From Clostridium punense (GTDB lineage Bacteria; Bacillota; Clostridia; Clostridiales; Clostridiaceae): DNA of 64,000 nucleotides. Of the stretch, positions 31,989-42,372 are shown piece after piece; position 1 is the first letter of the stretch, and each line of letters begins with the position of its first letter. The notes below the pieces were generated by a model, which saw nothing but the letters and a program-made list of their open reading frames with translations, did no database searches and was not told the DNA's origin. The position numbers and the translations under genes are program-made. The stretch is from contig NZ_JAGGLL010000006.1 of NCBI RefSeq assembly GCF_017874425.1, positions 62,001-126,000 on the forward strand, given 5' to 3'.

Positions 31989-32076
31989 TGTTATTCCTCC
32001 TTAATAAAGTGTTTTCAAATATATCTTCTATAAATTGTATTGCTATGTTATTTCATAAAGAACAAATTTAAACTAA

Positions 32077-32454
32077 TTATAATCTGCCAAGCTCCACAAA
32101 TAAGCATTGATCATGCTCTACTCTAAAGCCCATTTCTTTTGCTTTTCTTATAACTTCTTCATCATAAGAACCTGGTTGAAACCAAAGATTTTCAATTCCG
32201 GCAGCTCTAATAGCTTCTAGAGAGTTTAATGCTACCTTAGGGTTAACAATTATATTTATTGCTTCAACCCCCTGTGGTAACTCTTCAACAGAATGATATA
32301 TTCTCATTCCTGCAATCTCCTCATACTTAGGGTTAATTCCATACACTGTATACCCTTTTTCGTCTAATCTCCTTAAAATCTTGTATCCAAATCTACTCTC
32401 GTCTGGAGTGGCTCCAAGTAATGCCCAAGTTTTAAATTTTAACATTTCATTCAT
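32077..32454 (-). CDS. CoA-binding domain protein (YccU family)
   Basis: A 125-residue Rossmann-fold protein of the CoA_binding_2 family: WALLGATPDESRFGYKILRRL near residue 11 (nucleotide loop), YGINPKYEEIAG near 38 and NLWFQPGSYDEEVIRKAKEMG near 90 are conserved. Members bind CoA in structures, but the biological role is unknown. It lies 88 bp upstream of lemA on the same strand and could share its transcript, although no promoter or terminator is clear in the gap. Confidence 0.88.
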   Translation of the reverse strand: MNEMLKFKTWALLGATPDESRFGYKILRRLDEKGYTVYGINPKYEEIAGMRIYHSVEELPQGVEAINIIVNPKVALNSLEAIRAAGIENLWFQPGSYDEEVIRKAKEMGFRVEHDQCLFVELGRL

Positions 32455-32497
32455 ATCGTTTCCTCCTTATTATATACAAACTAAACTTAGTTTTCCC

Positions 32498-32531
32498 AAG
32501 AAAATTAATATCATAAGATATTAATTTTCTT
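32498..32531. terminator. Palindrome upstream of the CoA-binding gene
   Basis: AAGAAAATTAATATC and GATATTAATTTTCTT form a 15-bp stem with an ATAA loop. The left arm word AAAATTAATATCATAA recurs about 70 bp further on (near 32571-32586). It lies between divergent genes, so it may be an operator or leader element as well as a terminator. Confidence 0.4.
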
Positions 32532-32620
32532 ATTTAACTCTTTTTGTAAGTCTACTATCAGATAATATTAAAAATTAATATCATAATATATTTACTTGTA
32601 ATATTTGTCAATGGTATATT

Positions 32621-32653
32621 AACCTGTTATTTTCATTAGCAAAATAACAGGTT
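32621..32653. promoter_or_regulatory. 13-bp inverted repeat upstream of fbp
   Basis: AACCTGTTATTTT and AAAATAACAGGTT are perfect complements separated by CATTAGC, about 105 bp before the fbp start. TTGTCA at 32605-32610 and TATTTT at 32628-32633 are 17 bp apart and would place the palindrome over the -10 region. It looks like a repressor operator; the regulator is unknown. Confidence 0.45.
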
Positions 32654-32758
32654 TTGTTATATAATATATTATTGTACACATATATTTATTTAGTGTATCA
32701 CATATATTAAAATATGATTAACTATTAATACTTAAGTAATTTAGAAAAGGGGATTGAC

Positions 32759-34750
32759 ATGAGTAAAATAGATGAGATTAGTGTTGATATGATTGAGAGT
32801 GATTTAAGATATCTTAAATTGTTATCACAAAAATTTCCAACAATTTCTGATGCTTGTACGGAAATCATCAACCTAGAAGCTATTTTAAATCTTCCAAAGG
32901 GTACAGAACACTTTTTAACTGATATCCATGGAGAATACGAAGCCTTTGACCATGTTCTAAAAAATGCTTCAGGGGTTATCAAAAGAAAAGTAAACGATAT
33001 TTTTGGAAATACCTTAAGAGAATCAGAAAAAAAAGATTTATGTACACTTATCTATTATCCTGAACAAAAGCTTGAGCTAGCTCTTGCAAAAGAAGATGAT
33101 GTGAACGACTGGTATAGAATAACACTACATCAACTAATCCAAATATGCAGAAATGTTTCTTCGAAATATACGCGTTCTAAGGTAAGAAAAGCATTACCTG
33201 CTGATTTTGCCTATATTATTGAAGAGCTATTACATGAATCTCAAGTTAGACCTAATAAACATGATTATTTTAATGGAATTATTAATACAATTGTAAGTAT
33301 TGGAAGAGCCAATGAATTCATTATTGCAATTTGCAATGTAATTCAAAGACTTACTATAGATAGACTTCACATAATCGGTGATATTTACGATAGAGGCCCT
33401 GGTGCCCACATAATCATGGATACTATTATGAAATATCATGCTGTAGACATTCAATGGGGAAACCATGATATTCTTTGGATGGGTGCTGCTGCCGGAAATG
33501 AAAGCTGTATTGCCAATGTAATAAGAATTTGCACCAGATATGCAAATCTTGAAACTTTAGAAGAGGGTTATGGTATAAACCTACTTCCTCTTGCTACCTT
33601 TGCAATGGAAGTATACCAGGATGACCCATGTAAATCTTTCAAGCCTAAAACAGGCCCTGATGATGTATATAAGGAAAAAGATTTAAAGCTAATGGCTCAA
33701 ATGCATAAGGCAATATCTATAATTCAATTTAAGCTTGAAAGTGAAATAATTAAAAGACGTCCGGATTTTGCGTTGAATCATAGACAATTGCTAGATAAAA
33801 TTAACTTTGAAAATGGAACCATAATGGTGGATGGTAAGGAGTATAAACTTAATGATACTCACTTCCCAACAGTAGATCCTAAAAATCCTTACAGGCTTAC
33901 CGACGAAGAAAAAGAACTTGTTACAAAGCTTAAATTCTCTTTCTTGAACAGTGAAAAACTTCAAAAGCATGTTAGATGCTTATTCTCTAAAGGAAGCCTA
34001 TATTTAAAGTATAATTCTAATCTTCTTTATCATGCTTGTATTTCTCTAGATAAAAACGGTAACTTCAAGAAAATTAAGCTAATAGATAAAGAATATAGCG
34101 GAAGAGAATATATTGATAGAGCTGAGAGATTGGCTAGGGAAGCATATTTTAACAAAGGAAATCATGCTAATAAACAATATGCTTTAGACTATCTATGGTA
34201 CTTATGGTGCGGTGCTGATTCTCCTCTCTTTGGAAAAAGCAAAATGGCTACCTTCGAGAGATATTTTATTAATGAGAAAGAAACTCATAAGGAAATTAAA
34301 AATCCATATTATGACTTTTGGGATAAGGAAGAAATTTGTGATATGATACTAAAAGACTTTGGATTAAGTCCTGAAACATCTCATATCATTAATGGTCACG
34401 TACCTGTAAAAACCTTAAAGGGAGAAAGTCCAATAAAAGCAAATGGAAAGCTTCTAGTTATAGATGGTGGCTTCTCTAAGGCTTATCAGCCTGAAACAGG
34501 CATTGCCGGCTACACTTTAATATATAACTCTTACGGCTTACAGCTGGTTCAACATGAACCTTTTGAATCTACTCAACAGGCAATCGAAGAAGGAAAAGAT
34601 ATCTTATCTACTACCTTCATCCTAGAGCGCACTGCAGATAGAATGAGAGTTAGAGATACTGATATAGGTAAAGAATTAATTGCTCAAATAGCAGACCTTC
34701 AGAACCTTCTTATGTCCTATAGAAAAGGTATTATTAAGGAATTAAAGTAA
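32759..34750 (+). CDS. fbp: Fructose-1,6-bisphosphatase, class III
   Basis: Firmicute-type fructose-1,6-bisphosphatase (663 aa), the gluconeogenic phosphatase unrelated to the E. coli class I enzyme. It is a metallophosphatase: [13 protein letters not shown] near residue 60 supplies the first metal site, [12 protein letters not shown] near 205 the GDxxDRG box, [10 protein letters not shown] near 232 the GNH(D/E) box, and INGHVPVK near 545 a late His ligand. Length agrees with Bacillus YydE/Fbp relatives. An amino-acid fermenter needs gluconeogenesis for cell-wall sugars, which fits. The ATG follows AAAAGGGG. It is monocistronic with its own terminator. Confidence 0.96.
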   Translation: MSKIDEISVDMIESDLRYLKLLSQKFPTISDACTEIINLEAILNLPKGTEHFLTDIHGEYEAFDHVLKNASGVIKRKVNDIFGNTLRESEKKDLCTLIYYPEQKLELALAKEDDVNDWYRITLHQLIQICRNVSSKYTRSKVRKALPADFAYIIEELLHESQVRPNKHDYFNGIINTIVSIGRANEFIIAICNVIQRLTIDRLHIIGDIYDRGPGAHIIMDTIMKYHAVDIQWGNHDILWMGAAAGNESCIANVIRICTRYANLETLEEGYGINLLPLATFAMEVYQDDPCKSFKPKTGPDDVYKEKDLKLMAQMHKAISIIQFKLESEIIKRRPDFALNHRQLLDKINFENGTIMVDGKEYKLNDTHFPTVDPKNPYRLTDEEKELVTKLKFSFLNSEKLQKHVRCLFSKGSLYLKYNSNLLYHACISLDKNGNFKKIKLIDKEYSGREYIDRAERLAREAYFNKGNHANKQYALDYLWYLWCGADSPLFGKSKMATFERYFINEKETHKEIKNPYYDFWDKEEICDMILKDFGLSPETSHIINGHVPVKTLKGESPIKANGKLLVIDGGFSKAYQPETGIAGYTLIYNSYGLQLVQHEPFESTQQAIEEGKDILSTTFILERTADRMRVRDTDIGKELIAQIADLQNLLMSYRKGIIKELK

Positions 34751-34790
34751 ATTATATGTGCCTTAGGAAATATAATAGTTATTAGTATAA

Positions 34791-34831
34791 AACTCCTTTA
34801 TCTACAATACAAACTTGTAGGTAAAGGAGTT
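34791..34831 (+). terminator. Terminator after fbp
   Basis: AACTCCTTTATCTACAA pairs with TTGTAGGTAAAGGAGTT (one bulge), 40 bp after the fbp stop, followed by a moderately T-rich tail. Confidence 0.75.
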
Positions 34832-34918
34832 CTTATAATTTAGTACAAATAAAAATTTTACTAACTAGAATTAATGAAAGTAACATTCAATATGATTTTA
34901 TAGTATAAAGTAAATAAA

Positions 34919-34950
34919 AACAGAGAGAAAGGGGGATTTCTCTCTGTTTT
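34919..34950. terminator. Bidirectional terminator between fbp and htrA
   Basis: AACAGAGAGAAA and TTTCTCTCTGTT form a 12-bp stem around GGGGGA, with T-rich tracts on both strands; best placed to end the htrA transcript (minus). Confidence 0.85.
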
Positions 34951-35063
34951 TATTTTAACATCATTATTAACAGATTTAACTTGTTAACTATTACAATTAT
35001 TTCCACAATGTTTATATTTAAACATTCTTTTAAACTTTTTATTATTCTTCTCTCGAAGAATTT

Positions 35064-36308
35064 CTACTCAATTTTAAGGTTAGCAGTCATATTCTGACCA
35101 TTTCTCACAAATTCAATAGGAATAGTGTCTCCATCCTTATGAGAATCCTTAATTTTGTTAAGTTCTTCTACAGTTTCAACTTTCTTACCGTCAAATTTAA
35201 TAATTACATCTCCTGGTTGAAGGCCACCTTTTTGAGCAATACTAAAGTTTGCTACATTAGTAATATAAACACCTACAGGTACATTATATTTTTCAGCCAT
35301 TTCTTTTGTAACATTTTGAACTGTTACTCCAAGAGTTATTTTTTGTTTAACTAGATTTTCTAACTTTGAAGAAACATCATTAATTGGAATTGAAAAACCT
35401 ATTCCTTCTATTCCATTTCCACTTAGCTTAGCTGTATTAATACCAATTACTTCGCCTCTAGCGTTTATCAGCGGTCCTCCACTGTTTCCTGGATTTATAG
35501 CTGTATCCGTTTGAATTAAGTTCATTTTTTTCCCATCTATCTCTACATCTCTACTTACAGCACTAACAATTCCAGTAGTAACAGATCCTAAATATTCTTT
35601 TCCTAAAGGGTTACCTATAGCTACTACTTGTTCTCCTACTTGTAGACTTTCTGAATCACCTAAAGTTGCTACCCCTGGTAAGTCTACTTTATCTGTAATT
35701 TTTAAAACCGCTAAATCTGATTGCTGATTATAATTTACTATTTTAGCATTAACTTCTTTTCCATTATTAAATATTACTTTAACTTGGTTTGCTCCTGAAA
35801 TTACATGGAAATTTGTTAAAACATATCCTTCATCTGAAAAAATGAATCCTGAACCAATTCCCTCTTGTGGCTCATTATTAAAGCCAAATATATTTGTAGA
35901 AACAGACTTAGTTGAAACCCCTACTACCGCTGGCGAAACTTTTGTTACTATTTCAGGTATATTTATTCCACCTGTAGCAGTTGGTGCAATTACCGCATTA
36001 CCGTTACCTGTATTCTTTTGCTGAGTTATTGGAGCTTTGGTGCTTTTCATAGTTGTATAAGTTACTGCTCCTCCAACTGCACCTCCTAATACTGAACATG
36101 TAAGGGCCACTGCCATTATTGTAGCAAATCTACCTGGCCCTTTCTTTCTTTTTATTTTAGCATCCTGATAAACATAAGGATTGTTATAAATTTCTGTATT
36201 TTTAAAGCTTCCAAAGTGAGAATTATCATAATTACTATTGTTGTAATTCATATTGTCTGCCTCTGGTATAGTATTAAATTTATTATTATCATTGTTGAAG
36301 TTATCCAT
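35064..36308 (-). CDS. HtrA/DegP-like membrane serine protease
   Basis: Trypsin-like protease (414 aa) anchored by one membrane helix (about residues 60-82, ATIMAVALTCSVLGGAVGGAV). The cytoplasmic N-terminus is Asn/Tyr-rich. The catalytic triad is visible as TNFHVI near residue 165, SDLAVLKI near 195 and GNSGGPL near 275. A single PDZ domain (about 325-410) with QKGGLQPGDVIIKFDGK ends the protein. It degrades or refolds damaged secreted proteins outside the cell membrane. Its layout matches B. subtilis HtrA/YyxA. No two-component genes adjoin it. Confidence 0.94.
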   Translation of the reverse strand: MDNFNNDNNKFNTIPEADNMNYNNSNYDNSHFGSFKNTEIYNNPYVYQDAKIKRKKGPGRFATIMAVALTCSVLGGAVGGAVTYTTMKSTKAPITQQKNTGNGNAVIAPTATGGINIPEIVTKVSPAVVGVSTKSVSTNIFGFNNEPQEGIGSGFIFSDEGYVLTNFHVISGANQVKVIFNNGKEVNAKIVNYNQQSDLAVLKITDKVDLPGVATLGDSESLQVGEQVVAIGNPLGKEYLGSVTTGIVSAVSRDVEIDGKKMNLIQTDTAINPGNSGGPLINARGEVIGINTAKLSGNGIEGIGFSIPINDVSSKLENLVKQKITLGVTVQNVTKEMAEKYNVPVGVYITNVANFSIAQKGGLQPGDVIIKFDGKKVETVEELNKIKDSHKDGDTIPIEFVRNGQNMTANLKIE

Positions 36309-36608
36309 TTCTAAATCCTCCCTTAATTAAATCTCCCTATAACTATATTATCTCCATTTATGTGTCAATTCAGTGGCGACTTTGTGAAAAAATTTAAAAT
36401 TCAATACAATTGCTAATATTTTTATGTCATAATTATTATAGTCCATTAATTGTTACAAATTAAAGTAAATATTAAATTATATAAAAAATCATTTTGTTTT
36501 ACTTAGTGTCTATATAATTAAAAGTGAGCTCATCTTAGAAATCTACACTAAATTTTCAGTTACTCTTAATAATCATTAAATATTTTCATCTTAAAGGGGG
36601 CAATATAC
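36309..36608. other. Divergent promoter region, htrA / EamA transporter
   Basis: AT-rich 300 bp holding the promoters of both genes. I see no ORF, RNA gene or strong palindrome. AAAGGGGG at 36593-36600 is the ribosome-binding site of the TTG-started transporter gene. Confidence 0.4.
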
Positions 36609-37526
36609 TTGTTTTACTTAGCTTTAGCTATAATTTGCAGTTCTTCTATAGCATTAATTTTTAAATATACTGAAGGTAATGAAATGAATCGTTACGCAGT
36701 AACTTCTTCAAATTATTTCATTGCATTTTTAGTAAGTATACTTATGTTCTTTAATAACAATACCATGAAGCTTTCTACTAAATCATCACTACATAGCTTT
36801 ACAAAAGAATTCTATTCAGTAATTTCTTCTAATGAATTATTATTTTCTCCTGAAGGAAGTTTTATTTGGGCAGTACTAGTAGGTGTTATTGCTGGACTAT
36901 TCTTCTTTCTATCTTTTATATATTATCAAAAAAGCGTAAGAGAAAATGGTGTAGGTCTTTCTGGTACCTTTGGAAAACTAGGGATTCTTATTCCTATGAT
37001 ATTTTCAATCTTGCTTTGGAGAGAAATGCCCACTGCTCTTCAATGGTGTGGAATAGCTCTATCTTTGGTATCTATTCTTATCGTTAACTTGTCTCTAAAG
37101 GATTTGTCATTAAAATCCTTTAATACCACTTTGATATTATTATTTATCTTTGGGGGAATGGCTGAGTTCTCCAATAAAATATTCCAAAAATATGCTGTCA
37201 CAGAACTAAAAGATTTATTTTTATTTTTTGTTTTCTTTGTAGCTTTTATTATTAGTATATGCTTCACTTTTAAACAAAAGAAAAGAGTTAATATAAAAGA
37301 TATTATTTTAGGTATTGTAGTTGGTATTCCTAATTTATTTTCTTCCTACTTTCTAATTCTCGCCCTAAGTCACATAACTACTTCCGTTGCTTTTCCTATA
37401 TACAGTGCAGGAAGTATACTTCTTATTAATTTGGGAGGGTTTATAATTTTTAAGGAAAAACTTTCTTTGAAGGATACCTTTGCTGTAGCACTTACATTAA
37501 TTGCCTTAGTGCTTATTAATATGTAA
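36609..37526 (+). CDS. EamA/DMT family permease
   Basis: Drug/metabolite transporter superfamily protein (305 aa) with about ten hydrophobic segments arranged as two repeats of five. The second half contains SHITTSVAFPIYSAGSILLINLGGFIIFKEKLSLKD, the typical EamA ending with a conserved Glu/Lys pair. The substrate is unknown; relatives export amino acids or metabolites. Translation starts at a TTG, with GGGGG eight bases upstream; no ATG offers a better context. A terminator follows immediately. Confidence 0.85.
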   Translation: MFYLALAIICSSSIALIFKYTEGNEMNRYAVTSSNYFIAFLVSILMFFNNNTMKLSTKSSLHSFTKEFYSVISSNELLFSPEGSFIWAVLVGVIAGLFFFLSFIYYQKSVRENGVGLSGTFGKLGILIPMIFSILLWREMPTALQWCGIALSLVSILIVNLSLKDLSLKSFNTTLILLFIFGGMAEFSNKIFQKYAVTELKDLFLFFVFFVAFIISICFTFKQKKRVNIKDIILGIVVGIPNLFSSYFLILALSHITTSVAFPIYSAGSILLINLGGFIIFKEKLSLKDTFAVALTLIALVLINM

Positions 37527-37530
37527 TTTT

Positions 37531-37571
37531 AAAAGAAATGCTGATAAGTCAATTACCAGCATTTCTTTTTT
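37531..37571 (+). terminator. Terminator after the EamA gene
   Basis: AAAAGAAATGCTG pairs with CAGCATTTCTTTT (inner TAA/TTA) and ends in six T residues, just after the stop codon. Confidence 0.88.
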
Positions 37572-37615
37572 ACAAAAGCATATTTTTATATAATTTTGTA
37601 GTTCACCCTTTAGAG

Positions 37616-38143
37616 TTATATTGTTTTATATCTTATTATGCTTGCATGAGTAAATGGAAGACTATCATCGGGTGCTTCTGCATCTCCATTGTTAACCATC
37701 ATATTTATCCCTAGCTCAGAAGCATATTCTTCCTGACCCATTTTACTAGTATTGTTGTTATTATTACTAGAGTTATTCATAGATGAAGAACTAGTGCTAT
37801 ATTGACAGCCAGTATTATAATTATAGTTATCTTTATCATAGCCAAAGGTCATTTCATCTTTTAGTTCCACATTCTCATAATCATCTCTAAGATTGTCAAA
37901 AGTTACTTCCTCAGCAAATTCATTGTCAAATATATCTACTTTATTATTGAAGTTGTTATGTGAGTAGTATGGAGTATTATTGTTATTATTAGATGTAGTT
38001 GATTCATTTGCCATTTGAGCTTCATTATTAGCTTCATCAACCTTTTCCCAAGCAGATTCAACACCTGGATGAGCAACTCTAAAATCTCCAAAATAATTAT
38101 GTTTATTTGATGGATATATTGGATTTGATTTTTTATTAGCCAT
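37616..38143 (-). CDS. Asn-rich hypothetical protein, 175 aa
   Basis: I do not recognise this protein. It starts MANKKSNPIYPSNKHNYFGD and is rich in Asn, Ser and acidic residues, with several poly-Asn tracts (residues 52-56 and about 125-131). It has no membrane segment or signal peptide and is probably largely disordered. The frame opens at 38182, but AGGAGGG six bases before the ATG at 38143 sets the start. The N-terminal block (YFGDFRVAHPGVESAWEKVDEANNEAQ) is the most ordered part and could be a conserved domain. It is monocistronic. Confidence 0.6.
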   Translation of the reverse strand: MANKKSNPIYPSNKHNYFGDFRVAHPGVESAWEKVDEANNEAQMANESTTSNNNNNTPYYSHNNFNNKVDIFDNEFAEEVTFDNLRDDYENVELKDEMTFGYDKDNYNYNTGCQYSTSSSSMNNSSNNNNNTSKMGQEEYASELGINMMVNNGDAEAPDDSLPFTHASIIRYKTI

Positions 38144-38446
38144 AATTTCCCTCCTCAAAATCTTTATACCTATAGGTTGCATTAATTTGAAGTGAATTAT
38201 GTATATTTCATAAAATTTAAGCTATAATGCTTCTTTACCTATCTTATAATTATTGGAAGCATTAGTCATATTTTGTCTTTATGAGTCGGAAAATATGTAC
38301 CCTTATAATTTACATTTTATTAACAATTTTCAAAATAATATGGTATAATCTTATTAATAATACAAATTATTTACTAATAATTATTTCTTTATTAAGTATA
38401 GCCGCAACTTGTTTCCTCAGTATAAAGTTATAGGTGGTGAGTAATT
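38144..38446. other. Divergent intergenic region before the sensor kinase
   Basis: About 300 bp, AT-rich. No ORF or RNA gene was found. It contains the promoters of the Asn-rich protein (minus) and of the histidine kinase (plus), whose ribosome-binding site is AGGTGGTGAG. Confidence 0.35.
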
Positions 38447-40468
38447 ATGAGAAACTTGTCCTTTAGTAAAAATAATATTTTACTGATGCTATTTTCAATT
38501 CCTTTTTTCTTATTTATTGCTTTTTATATAAGCATGAGAAACTATTTCTTATTTCATACCTCTATAGAAATTGTTACCATTGTGATAGGTTTTAGTGCTA
38601 TGGTAGCCTCAATTAAAACCCTCAATATGAGTAATAACAATTACTTTCACTTTCTAGGAATAACCTCTGGTTTTACCATGATTATTACCTTTGCCCATGT
38701 AATCACATATAAAGGTGCTGCTATACTTACAAATGATCCTAATATTCCTACACAACTTTATATTTTATATAAGTATTTTGATTGTATTTTTCTAGCAATA
38801 TCATTTTATTTTATTAATAACAAAATGAATATTAAACTGGTAACTACATTAAGTCTTTCATTCATAGTACCCTTTTTATGGATTATCCTTTTTTCAAACC
38901 TTTTCCCTAAATGCTATAATGAGGGCATAGGATTAACTAGATTTAAAATTATTAGTGAATACCTGTTTTGTTTGTGCTATATAGTTATATTGTTCTTCCT
39001 TAAATTTAAAAAAACTACTATTTCAAAAGATAAAGTTAACTTAATTGCCTTATCAGTAATATTTAAATTAATAAGTAGTATATTCTTTTCTTTTTATATT
39101 GATGTATATGATATTTCAAACTTTATCGGCCATATATCTAATTTTATATCCTACTGTTTATTCTATAGTGTGTTGTTCAAAGGTGTAATGTTTGAACCCT
39201 ACCAAAGTTTACTGAACAAGCTTACACTGAAGAGCAATGAACTAGAAATGCTGAATAAAAGTCTTATAGATGCAAAAATAAAAATAGAAAAAGAATATAC
39301 CAACAATGAACGCCTAATTAACTTTCTTCCCGATGGAATACTAATTGTGGAAGATGGAAAAATAGTTTACTCTAATAAAAGATTTATGGACATGTTCAAT
39401 CTATTAAATACTGATAAAATTTTAAATAAGAATATTTTTAGCATTGTAGCTTCCTCTTATCATTCTATTTTATCTAGTAGAATAAACGCCCTAGACAAGA
39501 CTACTTTACTAACTCCAGTCATATATGAAATTGAGGTAAATAATAAAAAAATCTTTGCTGAGGTTTGTTCTTTATATACCAATAATAAATCTAAAGACCA
39601 ATTAATTATGGCTATTAGAGATATTAGTGATAAGAAATCTGCTGAAGACATGAAGCTTAAGCTAATGGAAATTGAAAAATCTGAGGAACTTAAAAATGAG
39701 TTTTTTATCAATATATCTCATGAACTTAAAACCCCTATTAATGTGATTTATTCAGCCTTACAACTCCAAAGTATTTATAAGGGTGATGTAGAATCCATAG
39801 AGAAATATAATGATTTGATGAAAAAGAACTGCTTAAGACTAATAAGATTGTCTGATAATATGCTTGATATTACTAAAATTCAGTCTGGATTTTTAAAACC
39901 TAATTTACTGGTAGAAAACATAGTTCCTATTATAGAAAATGTATGCGTATCAGTAGTTGAGTACTTAAACTTTAAAAATCTAAGTTTAACCTTTGATACT
40001 GAGCATGAAGAATTATACTCGAAAATTGATAAAGCCTTAGTAGAAAGGATATTACTAAACCTTTTATCAAACGCAGTAAAATACGGTAAAGAAAATGGAA
40101 ATATATTTGTTAATGTATATACTGAAGGCTTAGATACTATTGCTATATCTGTAAAAGATGATGGTATAGGTATGCAGCTAGAAGCCCAACAAAAGGTATT
40201 CTTAAGACTTCAAAAACTAGACAATTCCTTATCTAGAAATACAGAAGGTAGTGGTGTTGGATTATTCTTAGTTAAGTCCTTAACAGAAATTCAACAAGGT
40301 ACTATTAATTTCTGGAGTAAATTTAATGAAGGTACTGAGTTTATTATTAGATTTTCACGAGTTCATGGTTATGAGGAAGTTTGTGCTACCATTGAAGAAG
40401 AGCAAGACACTCCTTTAAAAGATACCATGGAAAAAGTAGCTATAGAATTTTCTGATATATACAACTAA
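38447..40468 (+). CDS. Membrane histidine kinase with MASE3-type sensor
   Basis: Sensor kinase (673 aa). Residues 1-250 contain about eight hydrophobic segments resembling a MASE3 membrane sensor domain. A coiled stretch (LTLKSNELEMLNKSLIDAK) leads to a PAS domain (about 285-395, LPDGILIVEDGKIVYSNKRF). The kinase core has the H-box ISHELKTPINVIYS near 424, the N-box LLNLLSNAVKYGKENG near 543, G1 DDGIGM near 571 and G2 GSGVGLFLVK near 602. No response regulator lies beside it, so it is an orphan kinase; in clostridia such kinases often phosphorylate Spo0A directly, a possibility here. It is followed by a convergent hairpin. Confidence 0.88.
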   Translation: MRNLSFSKNNILLMLFSIPFFLFIAFYISMRNYFLFHTSIEIVTIVIGFSAMVASIKTLNMSNNNYFHFLGITSGFTMIITFAHVITYKGAAILTNDPNIPTQLYILYKYFDCIFLAISFYFINNKMNIKLVTTLSLSFIVPFLWIILFSNLFPKCYNEGIGLTRFKIISEYLFCLCYIVILFFLKFKKTTISKDKVNLIALSVIFKLISSIFFSFYIDVYDISNFIGHISNFISYCLFYSVLFKGVMFEPYQSLLNKLTLKSNELEMLNKSLIDAKIKIEKEYTNNERLINFLPDGILIVEDGKIVYSNKRFMDMFNLLNTDKILNKNIFSIVASSYHSILSSRINALDKTTLLTPVIYEIEVNNKKIFAEVCSLYTNNKSKDQLIMAIRDISDKKSAEDMKLKLMEIEKSEELKNEFFINISHELKTPINVIYSALQLQSIYKGDVESIEKYNDLMKKNCLRLIRLSDNMLDITKIQSGFLKPNLLVENIVPIIENVCVSVVEYLNFKNLSLTFDTEHEELYSKIDKALVERILLNLLSNAVKYGKENGNIFVNVYTEGLDTIAISVKDDGIGMQLEAQQKVFLRLQKLDNSLSRNTEGSGVGLFLVKSLTEIQQGTINFWSKFNEGTEFIIRFSRVHGYEEVCATIEEEQDTPLKDTMEKVAIEFSDIYN

Positions 40469-40598
40469 CATAAAAACCTATTTGTTATAGTTGTAATTAC
40501 CTGAACTAATGTTTATATAATTTTACAGCAGTAAAACTATACCTAATCATAGAAAAGTTACACTGCTAAAGATCAAAATTTATTAGTTTCACATTAAT

Positions 40599-40637
40599 AA
40601 AGCCATGGAAATTAGCGAACTAATTATCCATGGCTTT
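40599..40637. terminator. AAAGCCATGG hairpin, copy B
   Basis: AAAGCCATGG and CCATGGCTTT form the stem, with AATTAG-CGAA-CTAATT inside. It separates the convergent kinase and pepT genes. Flanks resemble copy A (TTATTAG before, TATTATACAATAG-like after). Confidence 0.7.
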
Positions 40638-40708
40638 GGTATTTTAGAACCTTTTGTATTATACAATAGTCCTATTTTCTTAGTATTTATTACCCAACTT
40701 AGTTAGTA

Positions 40709-41929
40709 TTATTTATTTGTGTAAAGGTCTATAATTTTAACAACTAATTCTACTGCTTTTTCTATAGATTCTGTTGGTACGAATTCAAACTTACCATGGA
40801 AGTTATGTCCACCTGCAAATAAGTTTGGTGTTGGAAGACCCATGTAAGATAATCTAGCACCGTCAGTACCGCCTCTGATTGGAACTACCTTTGGAACTAT
40901 ATCTAATGCTTTCATTGCTTCTACTGCTGTATCAACAACATGCATTACTGGCTCAACCTTTTCTTTCATGTTATAGTAAGAATCTTTAACAGTAATTTCT
41001 ACTGTTCCCTCACCATATTTTTTATTTAACTCTTCAGCAATTTTTATTATGTTTGCTTTTTTAGCTTCAAAACTGTCTTTGAAGAAATCTCTTATTATAT
41101 AAGACATTTCAGTTCTTTCAACAGAACCTGAGAATCCATTTAACATATAGAAGCCTTCATAACCCTCAGTATGCTCTGGTCTTTCCTCTGCTGGTAACAT
41201 GCTATTTAATTCCATTCCTATGAATTGAGAATTAATCATTTTATTTTTCGCAGAACCTGGATGTACGTTTCTTCCATTTACAACTATTTTAGCTGAAGCA
41301 GCATTGAAGTTTTCGTATTCGATTTCTCCAATTCCACCACCATCTAATGTATAAGCAAAATCTGCATTAAACTTTTCCACATCAAAATGATCAGCGCCAG
41401 CACCTATTTCTTCATCTGGTGTGAAGCCAACTTTGATAGTTCCATGTTTTATTTCTGGATTGTTGATTAAATATTCCATAGAAGTGATAATTTCAGCTAT
41501 TCCAGCTTTATCATCTGCTCCTAAAAGACTGTTTCCATCAGTAGTTATTAAAGTTTTACCTATGTAATCCTTTAACTCTGGGAAATCTTTTGGAGAAAGT
41601 ACTGTAGTTTCGTTTAACTTTATATCTCCACCGTCATAGTTTTCAACAAACTGTGGATTAACATTAGCACCTGAGTAATCTGGAGCTGTATCCATATGTG
41701 CTATAAATCCTATAGTTGGTATGTTCTTATCTGTGTTTGCTGGTAATGTAGCCATTACATATCCATTTTCATCTATAGTAACGTCACTCATTCCAATTTC
41801 TTTTAGTTCTTCTACTAATTTCTTAGCAAGCACCATTTGTCCTGGAGTACTTGGAGTTACACCAGTTTCTCCATCTGATTTAGTATCATAAGCTACATAG
41901 CTTAAAAATCTCTCAACAACTTTAGACAT
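40709..41929 (-). CDS. pepT: Peptidase T (tripeptide aminopeptidase)
   Basis: M20B-family zinc peptidase (406 aa) that removes the N-terminal residue from tripeptides. Metal ligands are visible: [10 protein letters not shown] near residue 76, [13 protein letters not shown] near 138, and [14 protein letters not shown] near 170 with the catalytic Glu pair. [16 protein letters not shown] near 217 and a late [27 protein letters not shown]-type region near 350 with the last His also fit. Length equals the family norm. It fits a peptide-fermenting cell. Confidence 0.97.
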   Translation of the reverse strand: MSKVVERFLSYVAYDTKSDGETGVTPSTPGQMVLAKKLVEELKEIGMSDVTIDENGYVMATLPANTDKNIPTIGFIAHMDTAPDYSGANVNPQFVENYDGGDIKLNETTVLSPKDFPELKDYIGKTLITTDGNSLLGADDKAGIAEIITSMEYLINNPEIKHGTIKVGFTPDEEIGAGADHFDVEKFNADFAYTLDGGGIGEIEYENFNAASAKIVVNGRNVHPGSAKNKMINSQFIGMELNSMLPAEERPEHTEGYEGFYMLNGFSGSVERTEMSYIIRDFFKDSFEAKKANIIKIAEELNKKYGEGTVEITVKDSYYNMKEKVEPVMHVVDTAVEAMKALDIVPKVVPIRGGTDGARLSYMGLPTPNLFAGGHNFHGKFEFVPTESIEKAVELVVKIIDLYTNK

Positions 41930-42372
41930 AATTATCCCTACCTTTACTTTAAAAATTTGTAATATCTAATAGTATTATACTACCTTTTGTAAACATTCTC
42001 AATTTTTTTGTAGAATTTAGTTAAACTAAATAATTCTATAGAATTGTGCTTATATCACATGAGTAGTATCTCCTTATCTCTTGCAAGTAAATAATGGCTT
42101 TAATTATTTCACTATGGAGTAAAAATTCATCTTTTATCTACGATGCAGAGCATAGTTTCTTAAGGTGCTTTAGAGGCTATTATAATAAAATATAGCCTTT
42201 ATAGCCCTAAAGGTTTAAAAATATAGCATGTAAAAAATCTTGTTATTATTGTGCTGAAAAGCCCATAAAAATATTACAATTAATTCATATAAATTATTAA
42301 CATATGTATATTGATAATAAGATTTAATTGATATAATTTAAGTATAAGTATATTTTGATTGGAGGACTAAAA
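41930..42372. other. Divergent intergenic region, pepT / thioredoxin-like gene
   Basis: AT-rich. A hairpin with arms GAGGCTAT and ATAGCC(T) at about 42170-42198 lies 180 bp upstream of the thioredoxin-like gene and could belong to its leader. No ORF or known RNA was found. Confidence 0.35.
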
